Shown: in pieces, positions 1 through 9,625 of the stretch
Numbering within the stretch: position 1 is the first letter of the stretch
Layout: every line of letters starts with the position of its first letter
Assembly: GCF_001653235.2 (NCBI RefSeq)
Contig: NC_035794.1
Span: 992,001-1,056,000, forward strand
DNA: 64,000 bases
Direction of reading: 5' to 3'
Source: Pochonia chlamydosporia 170
Lineage: Eukaryota; Ascomycota; Sordariomycetes; Hypocreales; Clavicipitaceae
Notes under the pieces: generated by a model
Told to the model about the DNA's origin: nothing
Database searches by the model: none
Seen by the model: only the letters and a program-made list of their open reading frames with translations
Translations under genes and position numbers: made by a program

Positions 1-2056
1 TTTGAAAAAATGCCGGCCCGAGGAGGGCGTGGTTGCGGCTGGTGACGGGTAGGGGAAGCCAATCTGCCGGCTTGGTTACAGCTGGTGCATCTATCTCTGC
101 TACGGAGGGTGAGTTTCGCGGTTGGAAACAGCCGAAGCATTGGAGCACCCAAATGCCGGGCGCCTTGCGGAAAAGTCTCATGTTAGGTTTTGCGATGTCC
201 ATAACTCAAGAGTTTCCATGCAACTTACCTTGCTCGAAAAGAATAGCCCATTGGGAGCCTTAATCACAGTCCAGTCCGCCGCCTCGGGATCACCAATGAG
301 GACCATGCGGCCAAAATTGGTGTAAAACTAGATGTTCTCGCTTGTCAGTGTACGTACTCTCAATGAGAACTTCCGAGTTGTTCGTCATTGTGTTCCGTTT
401 GACTTGCCTTGAGTGCAACTGAATCTCGGGCCCCTCTTGCATATCCAACAGCACAAACAGCCTCTCCTTGATCACGATTAAGCACAAAGGCCATGCTCGG
501 CTTGCGTCGAGCTGTGCCAGATAAATGTCCTATTGTAATATGTTCTTCGTCATCAAACATGATATAAAGCGAGCGTACTGTGGGAAAGTCAACCTCGATA
601 TGATTCCAACTAATCCTGCTTATTCCGCTGACATTGCGAGCAAAATACTTGTAATTGTCGACCTGAGGCTCCTGAGGGAGGAAATCAACTAGGGGCACTG
701 GGATCAGGTTCACTGGAGGAGGGTTGTCTTGCCACGACACCGGCCCCAAACCAGAACCTGCATCAAGTAGGATGCCTGTGATGACTATGGACTATGGGAC
801 CGAGTCAAAATCAGGTCAGGAGGGTAGCAAAGGGGCCATGGTAAACAACTTACATTAAAGGAGACAACCAAGCTTCCAGTAGCAGAACCCGGAATCCACT
901 CCAATAGTTTCCTTCTTGGTCCAAGTGTTTCACGTAGCCGGTAGCCTGGATGCCAGGTCCTGTCCCACACGGCGCCAGACTTGATCTGGACGGACGAGAA
1001 TGTGCGGTTCCAGCATGCCATCCGAATTCCACTCCAGGAGGAGGGACATACATCGATTGTGCTATCCCCCTTCCAGCCTACCACGTTGCCGTCAATTTCG
1101 ATCCCGCAAAAATTGTTCGAGACATCATCGTCAAACACTTGCGGCCAGATTCGCCTAGAGGAAGATTCTCCACCGCGTAAAGGTACGAAGTGCAACTTCA
1201 CGCGGGATGCGCTCGCAATGGAGGAAAGGGGGATCTCGGCCTTTTGATTATCGCGGACAAAGTCCTCTTCAACGCAAACTTGGTTTCTCACGAAATCTTT
1301 CCCCATGATCCTCTCCATATGAGCTAGAATATATTCCACATTGTTCCAGACAAGCTGAAGAGATAAAGAGTGCGGAAAATCACCATAATCTGTATTCCAA
1401 ATGCAACACTGAATTCGTTTGGCCGTCTCTTCGGGTGACCCTCGTGAGATGCGAGCATCGGTCACTAGAAAGCGACGACCCAGGGACCTCCAAACATGAG
1501 GGCTAGGACTTTGAAGAGCTACGCTTTCCAGTGACCATATGTCCTCAGGGTCTTCTACCTGCAAGAAGATCAAGTCCATAATTTCTTGAGGGAGGTTGAG
1601 CTTATCGAATATCCCGCGCTCGTGCTCATGCTTCGCGGAGAGATCCACCCGAGGATATGGATCCTCTTCGTGGTCTTCATCAACGCCCTCGTCTAGGATA
1701 TCAGGTGAGGCCTCAGAAAGGCCCGTAAGGTTTGGAAGAAAACGGAACACGTCCGTGATGCACTGGCGGAAACACTTTAGCCACTCTGGATGAAACTTGG
1801 AGAGACCTGATGCTCTTTCCACAACACGCCAGCACGCAGCGTGATAGACGTTTCCATCGCGTAATTCATATTTTCCCTTTAGCGGAAGATGGTTTGGTTC
1901 GATGATTAGCGAGGCTTCCTTTTTCTTGTTTAGTTGTTGGAGGAGCTGGAACTCCGTATCCCATAACTCTTTCTCGCCATTGCGACGTTGAGGAACGAGA
2001 TTAGTGCCACAGATGCGACATGTGTAAGATGATTGTATGCTACCGAGGGACGACAT
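1..2056 (-). CDS. F-box-like protein with N-terminal Cys/His motif (3' end outside window)
   Basis: Exons read 2056-854, 791-408, 327-229 and 163 to beyond base 1. The N-terminus has a CxxC pair (C13, C16) and a His/Cys pair (H72, C75) that could bind zinc. An F-box-like segment starts near residue 152 (LPQEIMDLIF), the usual Skp1-binding element of SCF ubiquitin ligases. The remaining sequence resembles fungus-specific F-box proteins of unknown substrate. The third intron (328-407) appears to be GC-AG type, with donor AAG|GCAAGT and a CTAG acceptor. Reading straight through instead would stop at 360. The GC-AG model gives a well-formed continuation (FYTNFGRMVLIGDPE) and another standard intron at 164-228, then stays open to the window edge. 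At least 616 residues lie inside the window. It is divergent from the MerB-like gene. The F-box call is moderate and the 3' exons are inferred from frame and splice consensus. Confidence 0.7.
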
Positions 2057-2513
2057 GGGTTTTCAAGAAGAGGAGATTAATATGTGACAGCATTGAAACG
2101 TACGAAGTGTAAAGTTCTTGTTCCCCTTGAGAGAGAGATGTTGAGGCGAAGTTGAATGGTTATATTGACGCTAGACTATTTTGGATTAAGTGGGTCTCAA
2201 CTCTCGAGTTCTCAACTTAGCGAGACGCCTAAACCCTTCCAGTCATTTCCTGGCCCAGGTCCAGCGATGTCGCTCTTTATCTGCAAGTGGTTGGAGTACA
2301 AGTTGAATCCGCCGGTTCGCCAATTCAGACATTACGCCTTGTGAGTGACTAGGGCGCGATCAGACTCCAGTTGAAGGCCATTTACCCCACAAAGACCGGT
2401 GATCACTAAACACCAGATGAGAATACTTAAGAGGAACCAGACTGCTTCAAGACTTCAAGCTCCACTACCCAGGCTGTTGGTTGTCAAGCACCAACGACGA
2501 AGATTTGTGCGTC
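2057..2513. other. Divergent intergenic region
   Basis: About 460 bases separate the start of the F-box-type gene from the start of the MerB-like gene. It must hold both promoters. I see no convincing coding exon and no clear TATA box. Confidence 0.6.
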
Positions 2514-3364
2514 ATGGACAGTACCACCCGAAAACTCAGATACGAAGTCATCAACTTCTTTCTTCGAGAATGTCGGCCTCCTACAGTCCAAGATCTAGTA
2601 AACAAGGGCCTCGGCGGCGAACGCGATGTCACTGCCGAATTGGAGAAGTTGAGAGACCTCCACCACCTCAATCTATATGACCCTGGGACGCCATCTACAA
2701 CCCCTATCGCAATGGCTCATCCATTCTCCCATCTGTATGTCGAGCTCGTACACCCCTGTTCTCACCTCAGCTGCTAATATAAAGAGTAGACCAACCCCCA
2801 ATATAGTCGTAAGCACCTGCTACACATGACCAAAATATGACGGAGGCTAACAGAGCTACGTCAGACTTCGCGAGGTAAATCATGGTGGTGCAATTGCGCA
2901 TGGTGCGCCTTCGGGCTCGTGTCCATGTTGTCCCCCCAAGACGCCGCTGTGCGCATTTTGACAGCTTCCGGAAACGCTATCACTATACCGGTGAGCAACG
3001 ACCAGATCAGAGATGAAAGGGCCCTGCAAAACTACTACGCAGTCTTCTCTGCTTCGCCGTCAAAGTGGTGGAAAGATGTGCGATTTGCATGCAGCGGCAT
3101 TCAGGTTTGCACCTCTCGGGAGGAGGCGGAGCAGTGGCATGAGAAGCATGGGTTCCCTCCTGGCGATATTATTACTCTGGAGCAGCTGTGGAAATTATCC
3201 AAGGTAGTCTTCATTCTTGGTGCGTCTAATTGCGGTATATGCTAACGCTGATATAGGCGTGGTATCATGATAAAGCGTCGTACGAGTATGAGAGAATGAC
3301 CGAAGGACAAAAGGAGGAGCTGTTCAGGGATATTGGATTGACGTCGAAATATTGGTCCAGCTAG
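2514..3364 (+). CDS. MerB-like alkylmercury (organomercurial) lyase homologue
   Basis: Exons 2514-2734, 2790-2808, 2865-3203 and 3257-3364 give 228 residues; exon 2 is only 19 bases. The N-terminal third resembles the helical domain of MerB. The core carries the WCNCAWCAF segment (C94) and, downstream, a FACSGIQVC segment (C156, C162). The EEAEQW and LEQLWKLSKAWYHD blocks match the end of the MerB fold. MerB cleaves carbon-mercury bonds using two cysteines and an aspartate three residues after the first. Here the position after WCAF is Gly97, not Asp, and the residue directly after the second-motif Phe is Ala, with Cys next. The family call is good but lyase activity is uncertain. MerB-type enzymes are known in some fungi, where horizontal transfer from bacteria has been proposed. 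No merA or merR neighbour is visible. Confidence 0.85.
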
Positions 3365-3539
3365 GCCGTAGTTGCGCCTCCAACGGGAAATTGATGCCAA
3401 GAGAATGTGAACCATCACCAGCTTGGGACTAACACAGCTGATAACCCAGAATGTCAAGTCAATGTAAGGTCTGTGCACACTTTTATTACAAAATCTAGTT
3501 TACTCATTGTACATATTTTGGTATTTCCCATCCAATTTC

Positions 3540-5029
3540 TCAGATCTTTGAAGCTTGTGATGTAGGCAAGCCCCCAGCCTGATACACCTTGACCAGTTGA
3601 CGCACAGCAAGGTCCAGCAAAACATCTTCCGAACCACCGGGAATACGAGCGCCAGGAACATCCCGATAAATAGCTAACACGAGTCAGTAATCTTTATCCC
3701 AGAACAGGGCACAAGGGTAAATACTCACCTTCAACCAATGCACCTTGCCCGGCGGCCGTAAATCCATTCCCACCAAACAAAAGCACTGCACACTGCGCAC
3801 ACTCATTCAACACCATCGCAGACTTGGCCTTCGCAAGCGCCGTAATCCCACCGAGTTTAAGATCAGCCTCTTGGGGCTTCATATGGCACAGCTGATACAG
3901 AATCTGTTCCGTCCACGCATTCATGGTCTCGAGCTCAGCGCCGGCCTTCGCCAGCCTGTGTCTCACAACAGGCTGGTCCATGAGCTTCTTGCCAAAGGCG
4001 TCGCGCTTCAGGCAGTACGCAAACGCGGCGGAGAGGGCTGTTCGCGCTTGTCGCGTGACTCCCACGGCGATGGTGAGGCGCTCGTGGTTGAAGTTGGTGA
4101 GGATGATGCGCAGGCCGTCGCCTTCTCTGCCGATGAGGTTCTCCACGGGGACCTTGACGTCGTCGAGTTCAATGTATGTTGTGCCGCCGGCCTTTTGGCC
4201 ACCGACTGGGAGACGGCGCATTGTGACGCCCGGGTGGCCTTTGAGAGGGACGATGATGACGGAAAGGCCTTTGCCGCCAGGGCCGCCGGTGCGGACAGCC
4301 ATGGTCGTGTAGTCGGACCAGATGCCATTTGTAATCCTGCATGATTTTAGTTTTCACTTCACTCTACGAATTTTTAGGTCAAATATACCATTTCTTGGCT
4401 CCATTGATGATATAGTGCTTCCCATCGGCACTCTTCTCAGCCGTAGTGGTAATGTTGGCAACATCGCTGCCCGCGTCAGGTTCCGTGATGGCGATGCACG
4501 TGCGCTTCCTGCCAGTCAAGAAATCTGGTAGAAAACGGTTTTGCAAGTCTTTGCTCCCATGCTTGATAATGGGAGGGATTCCAAACGCGAAGCCGGCGTT
4601 TAAGGAAGCGCCAGGGCCAGCTAAACCCGAGCGAGCCAACTTTACTTCGATCAGCTGTTGTTGTTACAGGTGGGATAACGCGGGCAGTAAACAAACCTCG
4701 TCGCAGTAAATGCCAGTGTGCAAGTAATCCCAGTCCTCAACCTTGACGCCCAATATGTCGTTGATGCCGAGCTTCTTCAGCCACTCCACGGGTAATGGGG
4801 CCGGCAAGTTGGGCAGCAGCATGCCGCTCTTGCAGAATGTGCTAAAGACATGTTCGGGAACTTGACCTTCTTTTTCCCATTCGGGTGCATGGCTGAGTAG
4901 GTTGTCCCATAGAAACTTGCGACAAGCTTTCTGGAACTGGAGATGCGATTGGGAGTAGTATGGGGATGGGAGGCCGCAGAGGTAGGCTGGTTCGGAGAAA
5001 GGAATTGGGTTGTCGAGGTTTTCGGCCAT
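3540..5029 (-). CDS. Acyl-CoA dehydrogenase
   Basis: Exons 5029-4697, 4654-4389, 4336-3729 and 3673-3540 encode 446 residues, a normal length. ACAD features appear in order: an N-terminal helical domain, the FAD/substrate motif AITEPDAGSDV, then KKW|ITNG split by an intron, IELDDVKVP, REGDGLRIILTNFNHERL, and the C-terminal GGNG and IPGGSEDVLLDLAVRQL. The enzyme would oxidise an acyl-CoA to the 2-enoyl-CoA with FAD. The chain ends in SKI, a variant of the peroxisomal PTS1 tripeptide, so a peroxisomal location is possible (inference). The first intron (4655-4696) is only 42 bases, so that junction is the least certain. The gene is convergent with the MerB-like gene, about 175 bases apart. Confidence 0.92.
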
Positions 5030-5855
5030 TGTGAAGTTGAGAATGTGCCACGAGGGAAGTTGGTGCCCGTGTATTGATCGCGAATGAAGCGATGATGCGG
5101 CTTGACGGGCCCGTTTTATTTATTTATTGGAGATCTGGTGGAGCTCAGTCACAGGAACATTTGAACGGTTGGAGGTTTGGAGGTCAAGTTCAAGTTGGCC
5201 GAGGCTAATGTACGGCTCCCCGCACTTCAATCCAAGCTCCTCCACTTCAATCTTCCCGGCCGCCGGCCTGGAGCTTGAATAGCTCTGGTGGTCCCGAGGG
5301 CCCGTTTCCGACTAAAACCTTGGAGCAAATCATGTTCGGATCTTTAGACGCTGGTCTGACCCTTTCCGGCATTGTACCACAGTGCTGGACATGCCTGTGA
5401 GAGATGCGTCGGCAACCAACCGAATCCCGAAACTCGTCGAGTGTGGATCTGCATGGTCTGAGAGTTGTGTAGCAGCTCTCAGACAACTTGTTATCATTCG
5501 TATCAAAGAGCATTCACCGTAAGGTCATATTCGGCCTGGCAAAAGGGGACGCTCCACCGACGGTCGTCTAAGTTATATCCGTTGACAATTCGTCATGGCG
5601 ACACCTCACCTCGATTCAGTACGCGACAAGCTTCCTAATGTACGATGCATATAAATAGTCGGGCCAAGTTGATTCACTTGTTAAGGCGCCCCTCATACTT
5701 CTCAATCTAAACTAAGGCGACCAGACAAAACTACAGCCCCATCTCGCCCAAGATCGTTCCCAAATTGAGTCTTCTGTGAATCAAGTGAACCAGATCCAAT
5801 CCTCTGGGGGCTAGCCATGACACCCAACTGAAGCGAACAACTTGAGACCCGAACT
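5030..5855. other. Intergenic region
   Basis: About 830 bases between the acyl-CoA dehydrogenase start and the 3' end of the first small secreted gene. ORFs here are short and show no family resemblance. A plus-strand TATA box at 5650-5657 is followed by pyrimidine-rich DNA but no usable downstream ORF. Confidence 0.5.
5650..5657 (+). promoter_or_regulatory. TATA box without an obvious gene
   Basis: TATAAATA on the plus strand, followed by a pyrimidine-rich stretch like those near fungal transcription starts. The first ATG downstream (5817) opens only five codons. It could drive a non-coding transcript antisense to the secreted gene at 5856-6319, or be a relic. Confidence 0.3.
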
Positions 5856-6319
5856 CTACCACATTTTCACAGAGTTCTGACTGCCCCTCTCAACACAACG
5901 GCCAGTATACCGCTGAAGCTTGTGCGAAGTACCTCCACATCCGTGGTCATCAAAGGCTGGAAGAGTCAATGTCAGCTCATACATATAACGCTGTGTCTGG
6001 TTACACGTACAGTGAGACCGCAAGTAGCCCCCAGTGTTGTAGAAGAAGGCTCCGGTCTGGCCATCTAGTTCGTAGCACTTTCCAGAGACAGGAGCGGCAT
6101 GGAAGAGGATGTTTCTATCGTGCTCGCTATGTTTTGCCAGTCAGAAATACCATGTTCTCTTGTTTGTTTCCGCATATCTTTCGTATGTTCTTACCAGTCA
6201 TCCAGAGTGCGGTACTGGTTCAACTTGACCTTATCTCTAGGGTTTAAGGACACACCCTCAGCTTCTGGCATAGCCAACGCGGGCACAGCGACTGCGGCAA
6301 CGAGTAGAAAGAACTTCAT
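5856..6319 (-). CDS. Small secreted 4-Cys protein, paralogue A
   Basis: Exons 6319-6195, 6126-6011 and 5956-5856 encode 113 residues. A clear signal peptide (MKFFLLVAAVAVPALA) precedes a mature chain starting near residue 17. Four cysteines follow, in the blocks DDC, GKCYEL, GCGG and GRCVERG. The gene shares signal peptide, the motif KLNQYRT-DDC, the AFFYNTGG block, the GRC block and both intron positions with the gene at 7580-8038. The middle exon is 116 bases in both, so these are true paralogues in head-to-head orientation. I do not recognise a named domain. Size, secretion and even cysteine number fit an effector or antimicrobial role, which is inference only. Confidence 0.82.
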
Positions 6320-6450
6320 TTTGATATACTTGAAAGTATAAAGTTTGAAAGTATGAGTTGAGTAGTCAATAGTACAAAGATTGGTTGAAGAAATCTGATG
6401 AAGGAAGAGGATGGTGATGTTGAGATCTTTGGATGTTATGGAACTATCGT

Positions 6451-6459
6451 CTTTATATA
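6451..6459 (-). promoter_or_regulatory. TATA box of paralogue A
   Basis: TATATAAAG on the minus strand, about 130 bases upstream of the ATG at 6319. Confidence 0.55.
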
Positions 6460-7473
6460 TGCGTGAGTATAAGTGGCTCAACTGAGGAGATGCCACTTTT
6501 GTCCCATGGTAGAAGTGTATAAAGCCCAGGCAATTAACTGACACCCAATGGGCACCACTCAGCCTGATGGTGCGGGCTTGGAAAGTCGCTCCATTTCGTA
6601 ACTATTGCCACCATGAATTTATTAGTGATACCTGAAATACGTCAATGTGGAGTGAAATAAGCGACGGGCAGCATAGACGGAAGATTGAGACAAAAGTTCC
6701 AGCCTGATGGAGTTGCGATGTTTGCAGCCCAAGCATGTAACTATTCAGTACCATGGCACTTTCCGAGACTATGATTAAACGCCCTATATTCCAGTGTCAA
6801 GCTACACAACATCTAGTTGATCCCTGTAGTAACCGTCGTCATCTTTCTTACTCGCCTTGCTTGGAACAGTCGCGATAGCCTTAAAATCAAGGTATTTGAA
6901 TAAGCTGCATTGATTGTCATACGGGGCTAATCTCTGGTAAGCTTACGCAAATTCAGTGCCGTGCCGTTCTGGCCCCCAATCGTAATCCTACAAGGCATGT
7001 AAGATTATGAATCCCACTGTCGATCGTCGATATTCCCTTTCTACAGTTTGCATACCCCACAACCCGCCTTGTAAGTGCCTTGCAGGGCGGGATGTGGCCT
7101 TGCTCGGACTCTGCGTCTGCTCGGACTATGCTTGCCAATTACATTGTCCGAGCCGTTAGTATTGATCACCCCTGATCGTCTCTGGCATTCTCCATGTCAG
7201 CTTCGGGTCATGTCAAGCTCATGGAGTGCGACGAGCCGAAGATAGATTGTTGCCAATCGCTACTCTAAGCATGTGCTTGCATCATAGACCTGCCGGTATC
7301 ACTCTCCATCTGTGAACCTGTTAACTTTGTGTCAGATTTTAGCTCAATTACACTTACAGTTACTATAGTCCCATAATGGAATCGTACCACAGTCGAACAG
7401 ATTACACTGAATATGCGGAACGGGAGATCCTTAAGTCAGGCAAAACATCCTACGTGCCGCCTCTGTCCAGAAA

Positions 7474-7481
7474 TATAAATA
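7474..7481 (+). promoter_or_regulatory. TATA box of paralogue B
   Basis: TATAAATA on the plus strand, about 100 bases upstream of the ATG at 7580. Confidence 0.6.
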
Positions 7482-7579
7482 CAACAGATAGCACTGCTTC
7501 TGTTGTGCTGAAACAATAAACAGTCCCAATCCTCTCTCTACCAAACTATCATCTTGGCATAATTTTTGCACTATTCATT

Positions 7580-8038
7580 ATGAAGTTTTCTCTGTTCGCA
7601 AGTGCCATTGGCATCTCATGCGCTGCTGCTATGCCGTCTGATCAAGGTCAGGGCCATAGCTTGCTCGCCAGAGACAAGCCCAAGTTGAATCAGTATCGCA
7701 CCATGGATGACTGGTAAGAAGGCTTTTGTACAATGCAAAACTTCCCATCTAACATTCTGCGCAGCCTTCATGACAGGAACATTTTGTTCCATGCTGCTCC
7801 GAGCACCGGCAACTGCTACGACCTGGACCGCAAGACTGGGGCTTTCTTCTACAACACTGGCGGGTTCCTGCTCAGCCGAGGTAAGTTTCCGACCTGAATC
7901 ATTCCATCGGACTGTTTTGAATGCTAATACCTATTTGGAAAAGCCAACAAGGACATTGGATGCGCTGGTGACTGGATTGGCCTGCGAGGTGGGCGATGCA
8001 TGGAGAAGGGCGATTTCAAGTCCGTTGTCATGAGGTAG
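7580..8038 (+). CDS. Small secreted 4-Cys protein, paralogue B
   Basis: Exons 7580-7713, 7765-7880 and 7944-8038 encode 114 residues. The signal peptide (MKFSLFASAIGISCAAA) is followed by a mature chain with KLNQYRTMDDC, NCYDLDRKTGAFFYNTGG, GCAGDW and GRCMEKG, giving four cysteines after the signal. It is the divergent paralogue of the gene at 5856-6319. Both introns interrupt the same codons in the two genes: the DDC codon and the codon after the AFFYNTGG exon. No named domain is recognised. It is likely exported, and an effector-like role is inference. Confidence 0.85.
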
Positions 8039-8963
8039 ACCCTCAATCGATGTGACAGGCGATCTGCTCTGATACAACATTGAGATGAGCCACTATGGCA
8101 ATAAATTTCTTGAGGCCGAGAATGTAATCGGCATCGAGGTGTGTGTAAGCTGAGAAACGTGAAGAGTAAACTGAATAGTGCAAATACCGTGCAGACATCA
8201 AATGTTCATAAGTTAGTGATGGTTAAGGGCAATATATCAGCTCAAAATAACCCGAGAGAATGTCGTTAATTCTTCTTTTCGCCTAAACTCCATTATGAAG
8301 GCGGCTCACCCAGTCTTGACCACTTGCCCGGAGGTGAATCCGAATTCTCCTCAGAGTGTCTTGGTAACCTGAAGTTGGAAGATATGAGTCGTCATGGAGA
8401 GCATTTGCTTTAAATTCAGGTAAGTGCTAGCTGACAACACCCAAGTGACAAATGACACCAGAAAGAGTTACTGATTGAGATCCTCAGCCAATCTCCCCAC
8501 GTAAGAAATCAGCTCTTTTTGCACTCCACGTATCCAGTCCGCTTCCACCATTATGCTTGCACTGAGCTTTTGGTATGTTAGCTTTGGGCGGACAAAATAT
8601 GCACCCCAAATTTCTTTATAGTAATTGTATTAATTTCCATTATAAAGCTAGCAAGCTTTATTATTCTAACACTTTGCGTTTACGTGACAGCATATCACAA
8701 GATAGCTATATGTTAGTGACTGACAGAGAATTAATAGATTGAATTGAGTATCTTGAGGGGGTGAAAGGAACGTCTGTATGGATAAATTGAGCTAGCTAAA
8801 GGAGAAAGCAAGTAAAGAAGAAAAAGACACTATGGGGAGAAATAGAAAGAAAACACTGAATAGTTCAGTCATGCTGTGTTGCTCCTTTAGCTGCTACCGC
8901 CGACAGAAGATTCTAGAAAACCCATTGGGATCCTTAATACTGAGGGTATAGAACTTTGGCCTC
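8039..8963. other. Intergenic region, A+T-rich
   Basis: About 925 bases between paralogue B and the tandem defensin-like gene (tail to tail). It is A+T-rich, especially 8570-8880. I see no coding exon. Confidence 0.5.
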
Positions 8964-9500
8964 TTAGTGACAACGGCAAATATTCTGGTTATCACAATGA
9001 CCGCCACGCTCTTTACCCTGCTTATAGCAGTGCATTTCGCAGACCCAACCCCCCCAGATTGGAATGGCGCACGAAAGCCGCTTTTGAAGGTGGTTGGTGT
9101 CTTCACCAGCATTGGAGCTCCGTTCCTCCGCTTTGACATCCACGTCCTCCGATCTGGCCTCTATTTTCTTGTCCTTCGTATCAACGTTAGGAGGCAACCA
9201 ATCCGTCGACGTGGTTACAGCTTCTGCGGTATTGCCACAGTAGCAAATCCACTTATCCATCCAGTCCCAACATCGAGGGTCCTTCCTGCATTTTCCGGGC
9301 TTGCCCCTGATCCTCTGACAGTATGCATCGCACATCCAGTCTCTGGGCGTAGACAGCTGTCCACAGGTTGGTGATGCGATAATACAGGTCCAGTGTCTCG
9401 GATCTTTTGTTTGTGGTGCTTCCGGCAGCGCTTCCGCTATTGGCGAGCCTTTGGCCAAAGATGCCATGGCCACCGCCGTGATGAATTTCGCGATATGCAT
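8964..9500 (-). CDS. Two-domain defensin-like (CS-alpha-beta) secreted precursor
   Basis: A single 178-residue ORF. A signal peptide covers about residues 1-18. Domain 1 (about 37-89) has eight cysteines at 39, 46, 57, 61, 71, 77, 86 and 88, including CxxxC (57-61), GxC (69-71) and CxC (86-88). An acidic/basic linker of about 50 residues ends in a Lys-Arg pair (140-141), a typical Kex2 cleavage site. Domain 2 (142-178) has six cysteines at 144, 154, 158, 169, 175 and 177, with CxxxC, GxC and a terminal CxC. These spacings match the cysteine-stabilised alpha-beta fold of defensins. The likely products are one or two secreted peptides, antimicrobial by analogy (inference). A TATA box lies at 9617-9625. 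No intron is needed. Confidence 0.82.
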   Translation of the reverse strand: MHIAKFITAVAMASLAKGSPIAEALPEAPQTKDPRHWTCIIASPTCGQLSTPRDWMCDAYCQRIRGKPGKCRKDPRCWDWMDKWICYCGNTAEAVTTSTDWLPPNVDTKDKKIEARSEDVDVKAEERSSNAGEDTNHLQKRLSCAIPIWGGWVCEMHCYKQGKERGGHCDNQNICRCH

Positions 9501-9616
9501 GATGGGCAGGTATGTTTATGCGGATTAAAAGATTGAAAAAGTTATGTAGCTTCCTTAAGCAGCGGGATTCTATTGGTGAAAGGTACACACTCTACTAATA
9601 GTATGGACAGAGCAAG

Positions 9617-9625
9617 CCTTTTATA
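9617..9625 (-). promoter_or_regulatory. TATA box of the tandem defensin-like gene
   Basis: TATAAAAGG on the minus strand, about 120 bases upstream of the ATG at 9500. Confidence 0.6.

Larger units (their letters stand above)
6320..7579. other. Divergent promoter region of the paralogue pair
   Basis: About 1.26 kb between the two head-to-head secreted paralogues. TATA boxes sit at both ends (6451-6459 minus, 7474-7481 plus). The interior holds no ORF with coding character. Confidence 0.6.

Noticed and set aside
33..325. Short plus-strand ORFs at the left edge
   Set aside because: They lie opposite the last exons of the F-box-type gene and show no motif; they are antisense shadows.
290..487. 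Minus-strand ORF of 65 codons as an alternative frame (frameshift) for the F-box-type gene end
   Set aside because: A GC-AG intron at 328-407 explains the region better and gives a longer in-frame continuation.
4008..4357. Several long ORFs antisense or out of frame within the acyl-CoA dehydrogenase gene
   Set aside because: All are explained by the strong coding frame of the dehydrogenase exons.
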